A DNA stretch of 64,000 bases from Providencia sp. Its GTDB lineage: Bacteria > Pseudomonadota > Gammaproteobacteria > Enterobacterales > Enterobacteriaceae. The notes beneath the pieces are model-generated. The model ran no database searches and was not told the DNA's origin. It saw only the letters and a program-made list of their open reading frames with translations. Location of the stretch: assembly GCF_003533305.1 (NCBI RefSeq), contig NZ_DOEH01000014.1, positions 1 through 64,000 of the forward strand, in the 5' to 3' direction. The position numbers were made by a program, and so were the translations under genes. This document shows positions 8,078-15,675 of this stretch, piece by piece (the first letter of the stretch is position 1; the number at the start of each line of letters is the position of its first letter).

Positions 8078-9448
8078 CTAGCGACCGTGTTCGGGTAACC
8101 AAATTTGTAAGCGTAATCCACCTAATGGGCTATTATCGGCTTTTACCCAACCTTTATGCTGAGTGATTGCGGTCTCGACGATGGCGAGGCCTAAGCCTGT
8201 TCCACCGGTTTCTCGCGCTCGCGCTTCATCCGTTCGGTAGAATGGACGGAAAATGTGCTCGCGATCGGCTGGGCTAACTCCTGGGCCGTCATCATCAACA
8301 GTGATTAAGACACCGTTATTTTCTTCTTTAAAATCAACTGCAATATGTGAATGAGAATAGCGTAAAGCATTTCGGACGATATTTTCAAAAGCACTACCAA
8401 CAGCGGATGGATTACAGTACAGCGACCAAGGTCCCGGAGGCGAGGTGACGTCCAAGGTTTTGTTCATCTGTTCTGCTTCAAAGCTAGCATCGTCAAGAAT
8501 GTCGCCCCAAAGTTCATCGGCTTTAATGTTTTCTCGAAGAATTTCATTTTTGTGTTGGCTACGCGATAGCACGAGTAAATCGTTGATCATGCTATCTAAA
8601 CGGTGTGTTTCGGTTTCAATTCGTTCAAGTTCTTTACTTTCCCCATGGCGACGACGTAATAGGGCAGTTGCCAGTTGTAAACGGGTGAGTGGAGTTCGTA
8701 ATTCGTGAGAAATATCAGAAATTAAACGTTGTTGGGCGCTGACCATGCCATCCAAGGCGCTGATCATTTGGTTAAAGCTGTTACCTGCTGAGAGGAATTC
8801 TTGTGGGCCGGATTCAAGTTCTGGATGAGGCCGTAAGTTACCTTTCGCGACGTCATCTGCCGCCATTTTCAGTTTTCGCGCAGGTCGTGCCAAGCTCCAT
8901 GATAGCCAGAGCAATAATGGCGCACTGATTAACATTGTGGCAATCAGTAGTAAAAACGGTCGGTCAAACAGTAGGTTGATAAAATCAGATTGTGGGCTAC
9001 TGGCTGGACGAACTAAATAGAGTTGATAGTGATCTTCACCATCACGAATCGAGAATGGGCCAATAATTTCTGCTCGGCCATATTTTTTCTTTTTCGGGTG
9101 GTCGGCGTTATCCGATTGACCAATAAAGTTACGAATGACTTGCATTTCACTCGGCATCGCACCAATTACGCGACCTTCACTGGTCACAATAATGAGGCGT
9201 TGGCCGGGTGGTGCCCATTTTTTGATGGAGTTTGAGATACGACGCCACCAAAGGAGGTCATTCATCGGCGCTTGTGCGAGTTCTGCTTCTATATGCTGTT
9301 CAAGCATTTCTCCTTGGCGCTGCTCACTTTCCATCAAAACAGTGAGCTGCCGTGAGTCTAGCTTGGGCACCATCAACACTAGCATGAGCACTAGTGCGAG
9401 GGTGAACCAGAAAATCGCAAATATTCTTGCGGTTAAACTGTTGATCAT
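8078..9448 (-). CDS. cpxA: Envelope-stress sensor histidine kinase CpxA
   Basis: 456 aa, one residue shorter than E. coli CpxA. Two membrane segments (about residues 7-28 and 164-185) frame a periplasmic sensor domain. A HAMP region follows (SLARPARKLKMAADDV), then the phosphoacceptor H-box ISDISHELRTPLTRL with H248, and an ATPase domain with N (ENIVRNALRYS), DDDGPGV and GTGLGLAI boxes. CpxA senses misfolded envelope proteins and phosphorylates CpxR; CpxP inhibits it. Its ATG overlaps the cpxR stop by four bases, so the two are translationally coupled. Its position beside the polysaccharide cluster matches the Providencia O-antigen locus. Confidence 0.97.
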   Translation of the reverse strand: MINSLTARIFAIFWFTLALVLMLVLMVPKLDSRQLTVLMESEQRQGEMLEQHIEAELAQAPMNDLLWWRRISNSIKKWAPPGQRLIIVTSEGRVIGAMPSEMQVIRNFIGQSDNADHPKKKKYGRAEIIGPFSIRDGEDHYQLYLVRPASSPQSDFINLLFDRPFLLLIATMLISAPLLLWLSWSLARPARKLKMAADDVAKGNLRPHPELESGPQEFLSAGNSFNQMISALDGMVSAQQRLISDISHELRTPLTRLQLATALLRRRHGESKELERIETETHRLDSMINDLLVLSRSQHKNEILRENIKADELWGDILDDASFEAEQMNKTLDVTSPPGPWSLYCNPSAVGSAFENIVRNALRYSHSHIAVDFKEENNGVLITVDDDGPGVSPADREHIFRPFYRTDEARARETGGTGLGLAIVETAITQHKGWVKADNSPLGGLRLQIWLPEHGR

Positions 9449-10143
9449 GTGGCTGAAACCATCAGGTATCCGCGGCCACGTAGGGTTTTAAACCACGGCT
9501 GACCGTCTGTACGCTCTGGGAGTTTTCGACGTAAGTTTGAGATGTGCATATCAATGGCACGGTCAAACGGTGTTAAGCGTTTTCCAAGCACTTCTTGGCT
9601 GAGGTGTTCTCTCGAAACGACTTGCCCTAAATGTTGTGCTAATAAATACAGTAGCGTGAATTCAGTACCGGTTAAATCGAGAATCTCGGTATCGAAGCTC
9701 GCTTCTTGGCGGCCTGGGTTAAGTTGCAGTTTATCAACTTGCAGCACAGGCGTGTTGCTATTGTCACCTTGGTTCTGCTCGCTCCAAGTTGAGCGGCGTA
9801 GTAAGGCGCGAATACGAGCGACAAGTTCACGGTCATTGAAAGGTTTAGGAAGGTAATCATCCGCCCCTAATTCTAATCCCAATACTTTATCGAGTTCACT
9901 GCCACGGGCAGTCAACATGATCACTGGGGTCTGGTGTAATTGACGCAGCTCTTTTAATGTCTCGATACCGTTTTTCTTTGGCATCATGACATCAAGTAAT
10001 AGTAGGTCAATTGATGAGTCTATTTGCTGTAATGCCTGTTCACCATCATAAGCGATGACAACATTGAAGCCTTCCATTTCCAGCAATTCTTTTAATAGCG
10101 ACGTGAGTTCACGGTCGTCATCAACTAATAGGATTTTATGCAT
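9445..10143 (-). CDS. cpxR: Envelope-stress response regulator CpxR
   Basis: 232 aa, OmpR/PhoB family. The receiver domain has the acidic pair DDD at residues 8-10, the phosphoacceptor D51 (LLLLDVMMP), T/S and K at the expected places (VIMLTARG, PKPF). The C-terminal winged helix contains DRAIDMHISNLRRKL and ends TLRGRGYLM. Phospho-CpxR activates periplasmic chaperones and proteases and its own operon. It is first in the leftward cpxRA operon, with divergent cpxP on the other side of a 150-bp control region carrying a CpxR box. Confidence 0.97.
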   Translation of the reverse strand: MHKILLVDDDRELTSLLKELLEMEGFNVVIAYDGEQALQQIDSSIDLLLLDVMMPKKNGIETLKELRQLHQTPVIMLTARGSELDKVLGLELGADDYLPKPFNDRELVARIRALLRRSTWSEQNQGDNSNTPVLQVDKLQLNPGRQEASFDTEILDLTGTEFTLLYLLAQHLGQVVSREHLSQEVLGKRLTPFDRAIDMHISNLRRKLPERTDGQPWFKTLRGRGYLMVSAT

Positions 10144-10197
10144 TGTTTAAGTCCTCCGGCTACCAAAATACGATAACAATCTTCACGATTCCATGAC

Positions 10198-10212
10198 TTT
10201 ACGTTCTTTTAC
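10198..10212 (-). promoter_or_regulatory. CpxR binding site between cpxR and cpxP
   Basis: Reads GTAAA-AGAAC-GTAAA on the minus strand, a perfect match to the CpxR consensus GTAAA-N5-GTAAA. It lies about 85-100 bases upstream of cpxP and about 55-70 bases upstream of cpxR, so it can serve cpxP activation and cpxRA autoregulation. Confidence 0.85.
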
Positions 10213-10295
10213 AAGCTCTGACGCTAGTTTGCAGCCACCAGCGTATAGTTGTCCACATTGAATCACGAGCACAGTTCGGAAACAAGGTGTCTAAA

Positions 10296-10844
10296 ATGCA
10301 TAGAACAGCACATAAAACAGCAGTATTAGTTTTAGCCTCTGCATTTGTTTTCGGACCCGCAGTCGCTTTTGGGGAAATCCCAGCAAACGATGCTAGTGTC
10401 CGTGAAGGGGAAGCCCCTTTAATGTTACAAATGCAACCTGAACAATCTGCCTCAGCAAATTCTCAAGTTGTAGTTCCATTTCAAAATCATGAAATGTTTA
10501 GTAATGAAGAGCGCGCAAGTACTTTCCTGTTTAATGGTATCACGTTAAATGAAAAACAGCGCCAGCAATTACGAGATTTAATGGCTACACAGCGGCATTA
10601 TCGCGTTGATAACTCGGGTTTAGTGCAAGAACGTGAAGCACTACACAAATTAATTATCGCAGATAGCTTTGATGATAAAGCTGTCCGTGAACAAATCGAA
10701 AAGCGATTGCAAAAAGAACTGGAACAACGTGTGGAAATGGCACGTATTCACCATGAATTATACCAGTTATTAACGCCTGAACAGAAAGTTCAACTTGAAC
10801 AAATTCATCAGCACAAAATGGCTGAATATCAAGCGATGCAATAG
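10296..10844 (+). CDS. cpxP: Periplasmic Cpx-pathway repressor/chaperone CpxP
   Basis: About 182 aa. The ATG at 10296 is chosen because AAGGTG lies six bases upstream and it yields a clean signal peptide (TAVLVLASAFVFGPAVAFGE); a GTG at 10287 is in frame. The mature protein is helical and charged, with two LTxxQ-type motifs of the CpxP/Spy family: LNEKQRQQLRDLM and LTPEQKVQLEQI. CpxP binds the CpxA sensor domain and damps signalling, and delivers misfolded proteins to DegP. It is divergent from cpxRA, and its 3' UTR carries the CpxQ small RNA, which supports CpxP rather than the paralogue Spy. Confidence 0.92.
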   Translation: MHRTAHKTAVLVLASAFVFGPAVAFGEIPANDASVREGEAPLMLQMQPEQSASANSQVVVPFQNHEMFSNEERASTFLFNGITLNEKQRQQLRDLMATQRHYRVDNSGLVQEREALHKLIIADSFDDKAVREQIEKRLQKELEQRVEMARIHHELYQLLTPEQKVQLEQIHQHKMAEYQAMQ

Positions 10845-10930
10845 TAAAAGAATATAGCAGTGAAATAAGTGAGATTTAAGTCGTGAAGTGAGTTTCAAAA
10901 TGTAAGTAGTGAAGTAGCAACAAATGAAGT

Positions 10931-10989
10931 TTTTCCTTGCCATAGACACCATCCCTGTCTTTTAAGCCCCTTTTAGGGGCTTTTTTTTT
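10931..10989 (+). ncRNA. cpxQ: CpxQ small RNA in the cpxP 3' UTR
   Basis: Begins TTTTCCTTGCCATAGACACC and continues ATCCCTGTCT, then a GC-rich hairpin and T-tract. The first 30 bases agree with the 5' part of Salmonella/E. coli CpxQ as remembered, including both seed regions; the terminator stem (AGCCCC/GGGGCT) differs. In those species RNase E cuts CpxQ from cpxP mRNA, and Hfq-bound CpxQ represses membrane-protein mRNAs. It starts about 87 bases after the cpxP stop. The identification rests on recall of the sequence, not on an alignment. Confidence 0.85.
10964..10989 (+). terminator. Rho-independent terminator of cpxP/CpxQ
   Basis: AGCCCC-TTTTA-GGGGCT stem-loop followed by nine or more T residues. 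It forms the 3' end and probable Hfq-binding tail of CpxQ. Confidence 0.9.
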
Positions 10990-11018
10990 GCCTGTAAATA
11001 GATAAGTGTTAACTGTAG

Positions 11019-11049
11019 TTGACAATTTCTAAAGGCTCATTAGTATAGT
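11019..11049 (+). promoter_or_regulatory. Sigma-70 promoter of the toxin-antitoxin operon
   Basis: Consensus -35 TTGACA (11019-11024), 16-base spacer, then -10 TAGTAT (11041-11046); a TATAGT at 11044-11049 is an alternative. The direct repeat TAGTA-TAGTA in the -10 region could be an antitoxin operator. A strong AAGGAGG ribosome binding site follows at about 11060. Confidence 0.65.
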
Positions 11050-11071
11050 ACCAAAAGACAAGGAGGGTCTT

Positions 11072-11374
11072 ATGATGAGTGTGCTTACAACAGATATCTT
11101 TGATGGTTGGATGAAAGATCTTAAAGATATTCGAGCGAAAACAAAAATTCAAGTTCGAATTAGGCGCTTAAAAAATGGAAATTTCGGGGATGTTGAAGCA
11201 ATTGGTGATGGTTTTTCAGAATTACGAATACATGAAGGTCCAGGGTATCGTATTTATTTGAAGAAAGTAAATAATGTTGTTGTTATTCTAATCAATGGTG
11301 GAAATAAAGTGACACAACAGAAAGACATTGTTAAAGCTAAACAAATTTTCAAAGCAATCGAGGAGAAACTATGA
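11072..11374 (+). CDS. RelE/HigB-type toxin (addiction module killer protein family)
   Basis: 100 aa. The sequence follows the phage Gp49-like/HigB pattern: an N-terminal FDGWMKDLKDIRAKTKIQVRIRRLKNGNFGD stretch, then ELRIHEGPGYRIYLKK and a hydrophobic VVVILINGGNK strand, ending in a KAKQIFKAI helix. Members are mRNA-cleaving RelE/ParE-fold toxins neutralised by the partner antitoxin. The gene has a very strong Shine-Dalgarno. Its stop overlaps the antitoxin start by four bases, the usual toxin-first order of this subfamily. The cell target is inferred from family only. It occupies the place where E. coli has fieF after cpxP. Confidence 0.85.
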   Translation: MMSVLTTDIFDGWMKDLKDIRAKTKIQVRIRRLKNGNFGDVEAIGDGFSELRIHEGPGYRIYLKKVNNVVVILINGGNKVTQQKDIVKAKQIFKAIEEKL

Positions 11375-11670
11375 CCATTAAGTTAAAAGAGTATGATATT
11401 GCTGAACATTTAAATAGTGAAGAAGAAATACAAATGTATCTCAATGAAATTTTAGAAGATGGCGATCCTGCTTTAGTGCTTGCAGCGCTTGGTGATATTG
11501 CCAGAGCCAGAAATATAAGCCAACTTGCAAAAGAAGTGGGTATGAGTCGTGAAGGTTTGTATAAAGCCTTATCGGGGCAAGGTAATCCAGCATTTACAAC
11601 GATTATAAAAATCGTTAATTCTCTTGGTTTAAAGTTACAATTCAAATCAATTAAGTCATCTAATCTTTAA
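11371..11670 (+). CDS. HTH antitoxin partner of the RelE/HigB-type toxin
   Basis: 99 aa. The N-terminal half is acidic (YDIAEHLNSEEEIQMYLNEI, then DGDPALVLAALGDIARARN), typical of the addiction-module antidote family. The C-terminal half is an Xre-like helix-turn-helix: ISQLAKEVGMSREGLYKAL, SGQGNPAF and a TTIIKIVNSLGLKL segment. It should bind and silence the toxin and repress the shared promoter. Start and toxin stop overlap as ATGA, giving translational coupling. No further operon member is present; the next gene starts about 90 bases later and is unrelated. Confidence 0.87.
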   Translation: MTIKLKEYDIAEHLNSEEEIQMYLNEILEDGDPALVLAALGDIARARNISQLAKEVGMSREGLYKALSGQGNPAFTTIIKIVNSLGLKLQFKSIKSSNL

Positions 11671-11759
11671 GATCATTTTAATGCAAATTATTGATTAATT
11701 TTTATCGACAGTATTACTTTTATTTATCTAAATCATTCATCGAAAAATAGGTAAACGTC

Positions 11760-12341
11760 ATGATCCAAGTTTTAACAGAACAAGATTATAAAAAAATGCC
11801 ATGGAAAAATGGTCAAGGGTTTACTTTAGAAGTTGCGCGTAGTCATGGTGAAGGTTTAGATGATTTTGATTGGCGTATTTCTATTGCAGATGTTAAGGCG
11901 GCGGGTGCATTTTCTTTTTTCCCTGATAGGCAGCGTATTATTGGCGTATTAGAGGGAGTTGGTTTGACGTTACAGGTAGATAAAAAGGCACCAATTACCT
12001 TACAGCAAAAACAATTTTTTGCATTCCATGGTGAAAGCGAGGTGTATGCGGAGCTTGTTGATGGCGCTATTCGCGATTTTAATCTGATCTATAATCCGCA
12101 AAAATATAGGGCTCGCTTACAGTGGTTGAATGCACAATCTGTCATGTCTTGGATTAGCGATGCCAGCCATGTTTTAATTTTTAATCATACAAAATTGCTC
12201 GATATAGTCATTAATATGGAGCAATACTCATTAAAAGGGTTTGAAACCTTATTGGTGACAAATAATTGTCAGCCGTTGCAATTTACGACGTCACAACAAT
12301 TGAATCGTGATTTTTGTATTATTGAATTGTTTATTAAGTGA
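11760..12341 (+). CDS. ves: HutD/Ves family cupin-like protein
   Basis: 193 aa, close to E. coli Ves in length. It has the family pattern: MPWKNGQGFTLEVARS near the start, DWRISIADVKAAGAFSFFPDRQRIIGVLEG, and a later strand-rich part with FHGESEVYAELVDGAIRDFNLIY. The fold is a bicupin; the function is not well defined. HutD relatives are linked to histidine use, and E. coli Ves was reported as cold-inducible. No hut genes are nearby. In E. coli ves is next to spy, the cpxP paralogue; here it is next to cpxP with the toxin-antitoxin pair between. Subfamily (Ves rather than HutD) is less certain than the family. Confidence 0.75.
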   Translation: MIQVLTEQDYKKMPWKNGQGFTLEVARSHGEGLDDFDWRISIADVKAAGAFSFFPDRQRIIGVLEGVGLTLQVDKKAPITLQQKQFFAFHGESEVYAELVDGAIRDFNLIYNPQKYRARLQWLNAQSVMSWISDASHVLIFNHTKLLDIVINMEQYSLKGFETLLVTNNCQPLQFTTSQQLNRDFCIIELFIK

Positions 12342-12571
12342 CTTGATTAATTACACGAATTTAGCGTTTTTATTAGTAGCAACTTACTCTAATTATGTGT
12401 GATTGGTGAGGTATTTATCTGGTAAATTCTGCTATTAGCGTAAATATGATAACAAAATCATATTATGACTAATTATGGCTTTATTCCTATTGTTATTTTT
12501 AACAGAATTCATAGTCTTTAGCATTACTAATAATAATAGTTGTTGTATATATTCTATAGGAAATATGAAAC

Positions 12572-13324
12572 ATGAGAATGAAAGCACTTGTTGCGATAGC
12601 GGTTTCTGCTGTCGTTTTAACTGGCTGTAAAAATTTAGACCAAGGGATGTTAACTAACTCAGGCATGCAATTATTTCAAGCAGCTACATTGTCAGATTCT
12701 GATGTTAAACAACTTAGTGATCAGTCATGTAAAGAAATGGATGCACAAAACAAAATTGCACCAGCTTCAAGTAAGTACGCTAAGCGTTTAGATAAAATTG
12801 CTAAAGCATTAGGTAATGAAGTTGATGGCGTTCCAGTAAATTATAAAGTTTATCAAACTGAAGATGTGAATGCATGGGCAATGGCTAACGGCTGTGTACG
12901 TGTTTACAGTGGTCTGATGGATGTGATGAACGATAACGAAGTTGAAGGCGTTCTGGGCCATGAAATGGGCCACGTAGCATTAGGTCACACACGTAAAGCG
13001 ATGCAAGTGGCTTATGCAACCGTTGCTGCACGTACCGCAGCTGCTTCAGCGGGTGGCGTAGTTGAACAACTGAGCGCATCTCAAGTTGCTGCTTTAGGTG
13101 AGAAACTGGTTAATTCTCAGTTCTCTCAACACCAAGAAAGCCAAGCAGACGATTTCTCTTATGATTTGTTGAAAAAACGTGGTGTTAGCACTAACGGTTT
13201 AGTGACGGGTTTTGAGAAATTAGCAAAAATGGGTAGCAATGAAACAAGTATGTTTGATTCTCACCCACCATCAACAGAACGTGCACAAAATATCCGTGAC
13301 CGTATCGCTGCTGATAAAAAATAA
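12572..13324 (+). CDS. loiP: M48 metalloprotease lipoprotein LoiP
   Basis: 250 aa. The N-terminus is a lipoprotein signal with lipobox VLTGC, so the mature protein is anchored through Cys19. The Zn-binding HExxH motif appears as LGHEMGHVALGH at about residues 129-140, with the downstream third ligand region HQESQADDFSYDLL. Very similar in layout to E. coli LoiP (YggG), an outer-membrane protease induced at low osmolarity that cleaves between Phe residues and works with BepA-related partners. It is monocistronic, followed by a short ERIC-like palindrome that may end transcription. Confidence 0.92.
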   Translation: MRMKALVAIAVSAVVLTGCKNLDQGMLTNSGMQLFQAATLSDSDVKQLSDQSCKEMDAQNKIAPASSKYAKRLDKIAKALGNEVDGVPVNYKVYQTEDVNAWAMANGCVRVYSGLMDVMNDNEVEGVLGHEMGHVALGHTRKAMQVAYATVAARTAAASAGGVVEQLSASQVAALGEKLVNSQFSQHQESQADDFSYDLLKKRGVSTNGLVTGFEKLAKMGSNETSMFDSHPPSTERAQNIRDRIAADKK

Positions 13325-13340
13325 TATTTAATTATTCAGT

Positions 13341-13408
13341 TATACCTCAAGGTGCATAGCTGCTGATTCTATATCAGTGACATGCGCCTTGAATTATTTA
13401 GTGTCTAT
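13341..13408. repeat. Short ERIC-like palindromic repeat
   Basis: Imperfect inverted repeat: TATACCTCAAGGTGCAT on the left and ATGCGCCTTGAATTATTTAG on the right. The right end has the GAATTATTTAG tail seen in the longer ERIC elements of this window. It is about 68 bp, so the central portion is lost. It may also act as a transcription stop after loiP. Confidence 0.55.
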
Positions 13409-13606
13409 TTATCGAAGAAATAGATTTTTTATACATATTATCTGATTGGCTCCCTCCTATTTTTCCTCTAAATGAATAAATCAGAACTTACCCAGTTGTA
13501 CTCTGCTAGGCAGCTATCTATCTTATTTAAAATGATGACTCTGAATTGCTGATTTAGCATTGATATTGCGCCTTCGTGACTGACCATTAATTTTTAGGAC
13601 GTCACT

Positions 13607-14275
13607 ATGCGAAAGCGATCGCAAGGAAAAATGATGAAAAAAGTACAGCGAGTTTCTCTATTAGCTAAAACAATGGGAATGCTGTTGTCGGGGACCTGCC
13701 GTCTATTGACTGGGGTACGTACCCGTTGGGTTGGGTGTCAGCCTACAATGGCTTCTCGAATTTATTATGCAAATCACTCAAGCCACCTTGACGGATTGGT
13801 GATTTGGTCAGGATTACCGCCACTTATGCGTCACTTTGTTCATCCCGTTGCTGCTAAAGATTATTGGGATAAAACTCCGTTTCGTCGTTATCTGGTGAAT
13901 AAGGTTTTTCGTGCTGTTTTGATTGATAGAAAAGGGGACAAACCCGCAACAGGGAATGTGCTAGAGCCATTGGAAGCTGTATTAGAATCGCAACATTCGT
14001 TAATTTTATTTCCAGAGGGAACTCGCGGTGATGGCGAAGCGTTAAGCGAATTTAAAAGTGGTATTTATCATCTAGCTAAAAAATACCCTCATGTTGAGGT
14101 GGTACCTGTGTATTTAGAAAATTTAAATCGAGTATTGCCTAAAGGGTCTAAACTCGTTGTGCCCGTTATTTGCTCTGCGACAGTGGGTCAGCCATTGGCA
14201 CCATTAATGGAAGATGAAAGTAAATCAGATTTTTTGCTGCGTGCCAAAAAAGCCCTTGAGGAATTAATGCCATGA
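13607..14275 (+). CDS. 1-acyl-glycerol-phosphate acyltransferase-like protein (PlsC family)
   Basis: 222 aa. It contains acyltransferase block I, NHSSHLD (H57-x4-D62), and block III, FPEGTRGDGEALSEFKSGI, followed by a VPVYLEN segment, matching the PlsC/LPLAT family. These enzymes acylate lysophosphatidate or related lysophospholipids on the cytosolic face of the inner membrane. The ATG at 13607 has AGGA about seven bases upstream; an ATG at 13634 after AAGGA is also possible. Its stop overlaps the start of a CDP-diglyceride synthase-like gene by four bases. Together the pair would give lysophosphatidate to phosphatidate to CDP-diacylglycerol, probably as a paralogous side branch to the essential plsC and cdsA. 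Confidence 0.85.
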   Translation: MRKRSQGKMMKKVQRVSLLAKTMGMLLSGTCRLLTGVRTRWVGCQPTMASRIYYANHSSHLDGLVIWSGLPPLMRHFVHPVAAKDYWDKTPFRRYLVNKVFRAVLIDRKGDKPATGNVLEPLEAVLESQHSLILFPEGTRGDGEALSEFKSGIYHLAKKYPHVEVVPVYLENLNRVLPKGSKLVVPVICSATVGQPLAPLMEDESKSDFLLRAKKALEELMP

Positions 14276-15216
14276 GCCTGTGGGATAGCGAATTATCATT
14301 ATTATTATCAGGCGTATTTAGCGTACTGATTGTGGCGAGTATCATTGGTGGAATACTGGCTTATCGGTATTCAGGCGAGAAAAGTAATCCAACGATTGAT
14401 AACTTAAATGCGCGAATTCGGGCATGGTGGGTGATGTGCATTATTTGTGTTCTCGCCGTTGTGCTCGGTAATATTGGCGTTGTGGTTTTATTTGCGTTGA
14501 TTTCATTTTTTGCATTACGTGAATTTATTACCTTAACCCCTACCAGACGTAGTGACCATGAAGCACTATTTTGGTGTTTCTTTGTCTTTATTCCTCTGCA
14601 ATATGTATTAGTTGGGATTGAATGGTACGGATTATTTTCTATTTTCATTCCGGTCTTCGTATTCTTATTTTTACCGACCCGAATTGCATTGGCTGGGGAT
14701 ACTTTTCATTTTCTTGAGCGTACTGCAAAGATCCAGTGGGGAATGTTGGTAACAGTTTTCTGTTTAAGTCATGTGCCTGCATTATTGATGCTGAATATTC
14801 AAGGCTACGAAGGTGAGACGGTTAAATTATTACTCTTTCTTATTGTTGTAACTCAAATTTCAGATGTACTACAGTATGTCTTTGGTAAATTGTTTGGCAA
14901 ACATCCTATCGTGCCAAAACTGAGTCCAAATAAGACGATAGAAGGTTTCTTGGGTGGGATACTGTCCTCGGTTGCTATTGGTATTTGTTTATATTGGGTG
15001 ACCCCATTTAGTTGGTGGGTTGCCGGGCTGATGTCTTTAGCGATTACATTGATGGGATTTGTTGGTGGGTTATGTATGTCAGCAATTAAGCGTGATAGTG
15101 GTATTAAAGATTTTGGCGCAATTATTGAAGGGCATGGCGGAATGTTAGATAGAATTGATTCTCTGTGTTTTGCTGCGCCGGTATTTTTCCATTTGACTCG
15201 TTACTTTTATACTTAA
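14272..15216 (+). CDS. Phosphatidate cytidylyltransferase paralogue (CdsA/YnbB-like)
   Basis: 314 aa with about eight membrane segments. The C-terminal half holds the CDP-diglyceride synthase pattern: QISDVLQYVFGKLFGKH, LSPNKTIEGFLGG, and the signature region SAIKRDSGIKDFGAIIEGHGGMLDRIDS. It would convert phosphatidate and CTP to CDP-diacylglycerol in the inner membrane. It is coupled (ATGA overlap) to the PlsC-like gene. The long N-terminal membrane part and pairing with an acyltransferase resemble the YnbB-type second copy rather than housekeeping CdsA. Confidence 0.87.
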   Translation: MSLWDSELSLLLSGVFSVLIVASIIGGILAYRYSGEKSNPTIDNLNARIRAWWVMCIICVLAVVLGNIGVVVLFALISFFALREFITLTPTRRSDHEALFWCFFVFIPLQYVLVGIEWYGLFSIFIPVFVFLFLPTRIALAGDTFHFLERTAKIQWGMLVTVFCLSHVPALLMLNIQGYEGETVKLLLFLIVVTQISDVLQYVFGKLFGKHPIVPKLSPNKTIEGFLGGILSSVAIGICLYWVTPFSWWVAGLMSLAITLMGFVGGLCMSAIKRDSGIKDFGAIIEGHGGMLDRIDSLCFAAPVFFHLTRYFYT

Positions 15217-15242
15217 TTCATCATGATGATGGTTTTATTTGA

Positions 15243-15266
15243 AAAGCACCGTTAAGGTGCTTTTTT
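15243..15266 (+). terminator. Rho-independent terminator after the CdsA-like gene
   Basis: AAAGCACC-GTTAA-GGTGCTTTTTT stem-loop with a T-tract, about 26 bases after the stop codon. Confidence 0.9.
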
Positions 15267-15564
15267 GTTTGATGGATACAGCGTTAGATTAAGTTCGATG
15301 TTATCATTGTCACTTAATTTTTGTTTCGAACTAAGGCGACAATCGGTATATTGAACCCGCGTTTTAAGGGGATTGTTTTAACGCATTATTTTCCAAGTCA
15401 TGGGTTCATGAGCTAGTATTATGTTATTGAATACATAATTTTGTCTGTTTGTCGGGATATCTTCGCTTGCTGTTTATATGTACTTTGAATTATTTTGAGT
15501 ATAAAGCTGAAAATCTTGATGGAAAGCAGATGCATAATCCTGTCTTTACCGTATTATGTCAGTA
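15267..15564. other. Intergenic region upstream of pfkA
   Basis: No coding sequence was recognised. The segment lies between the terminator and the pfkA control site and shows no clear repeat or RNA structure beyond short AT-rich stretches. An unannotated small RNA cannot be excluded. Confidence 0.35.
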
Positions 15565-15580
15565 GGTGAATCAATTCAGC
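15565..15580 (+). promoter_or_regulatory. Cra (FruR) operator of pfkA
   Basis: GGTGAATCAATTCAGC is a near-perfect match to the Cra consensus GCTGAATCGNTTCAGC. It lies about 96 bases upstream of the pfkA start. E. coli pfkA is a known Cra-repressed gene, so the site likely represses glycolysis when fructose-1-phosphate is low. Confidence 0.75.
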
Positions 15581-15675
15581 TTTGGCGATTTACAATAGGA
15601 TTAAGTTTAGAATAACTGAGTAAGTCGTATCCTTTTTATAGATTTGCAATTTATATTCATTAATCAGAGGTCATC

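Noticed and set aside
9542..9856. Antisense open frame in cpxR
   Set aside because: Overlaps the complete cpxR gene and lacks any family signature.
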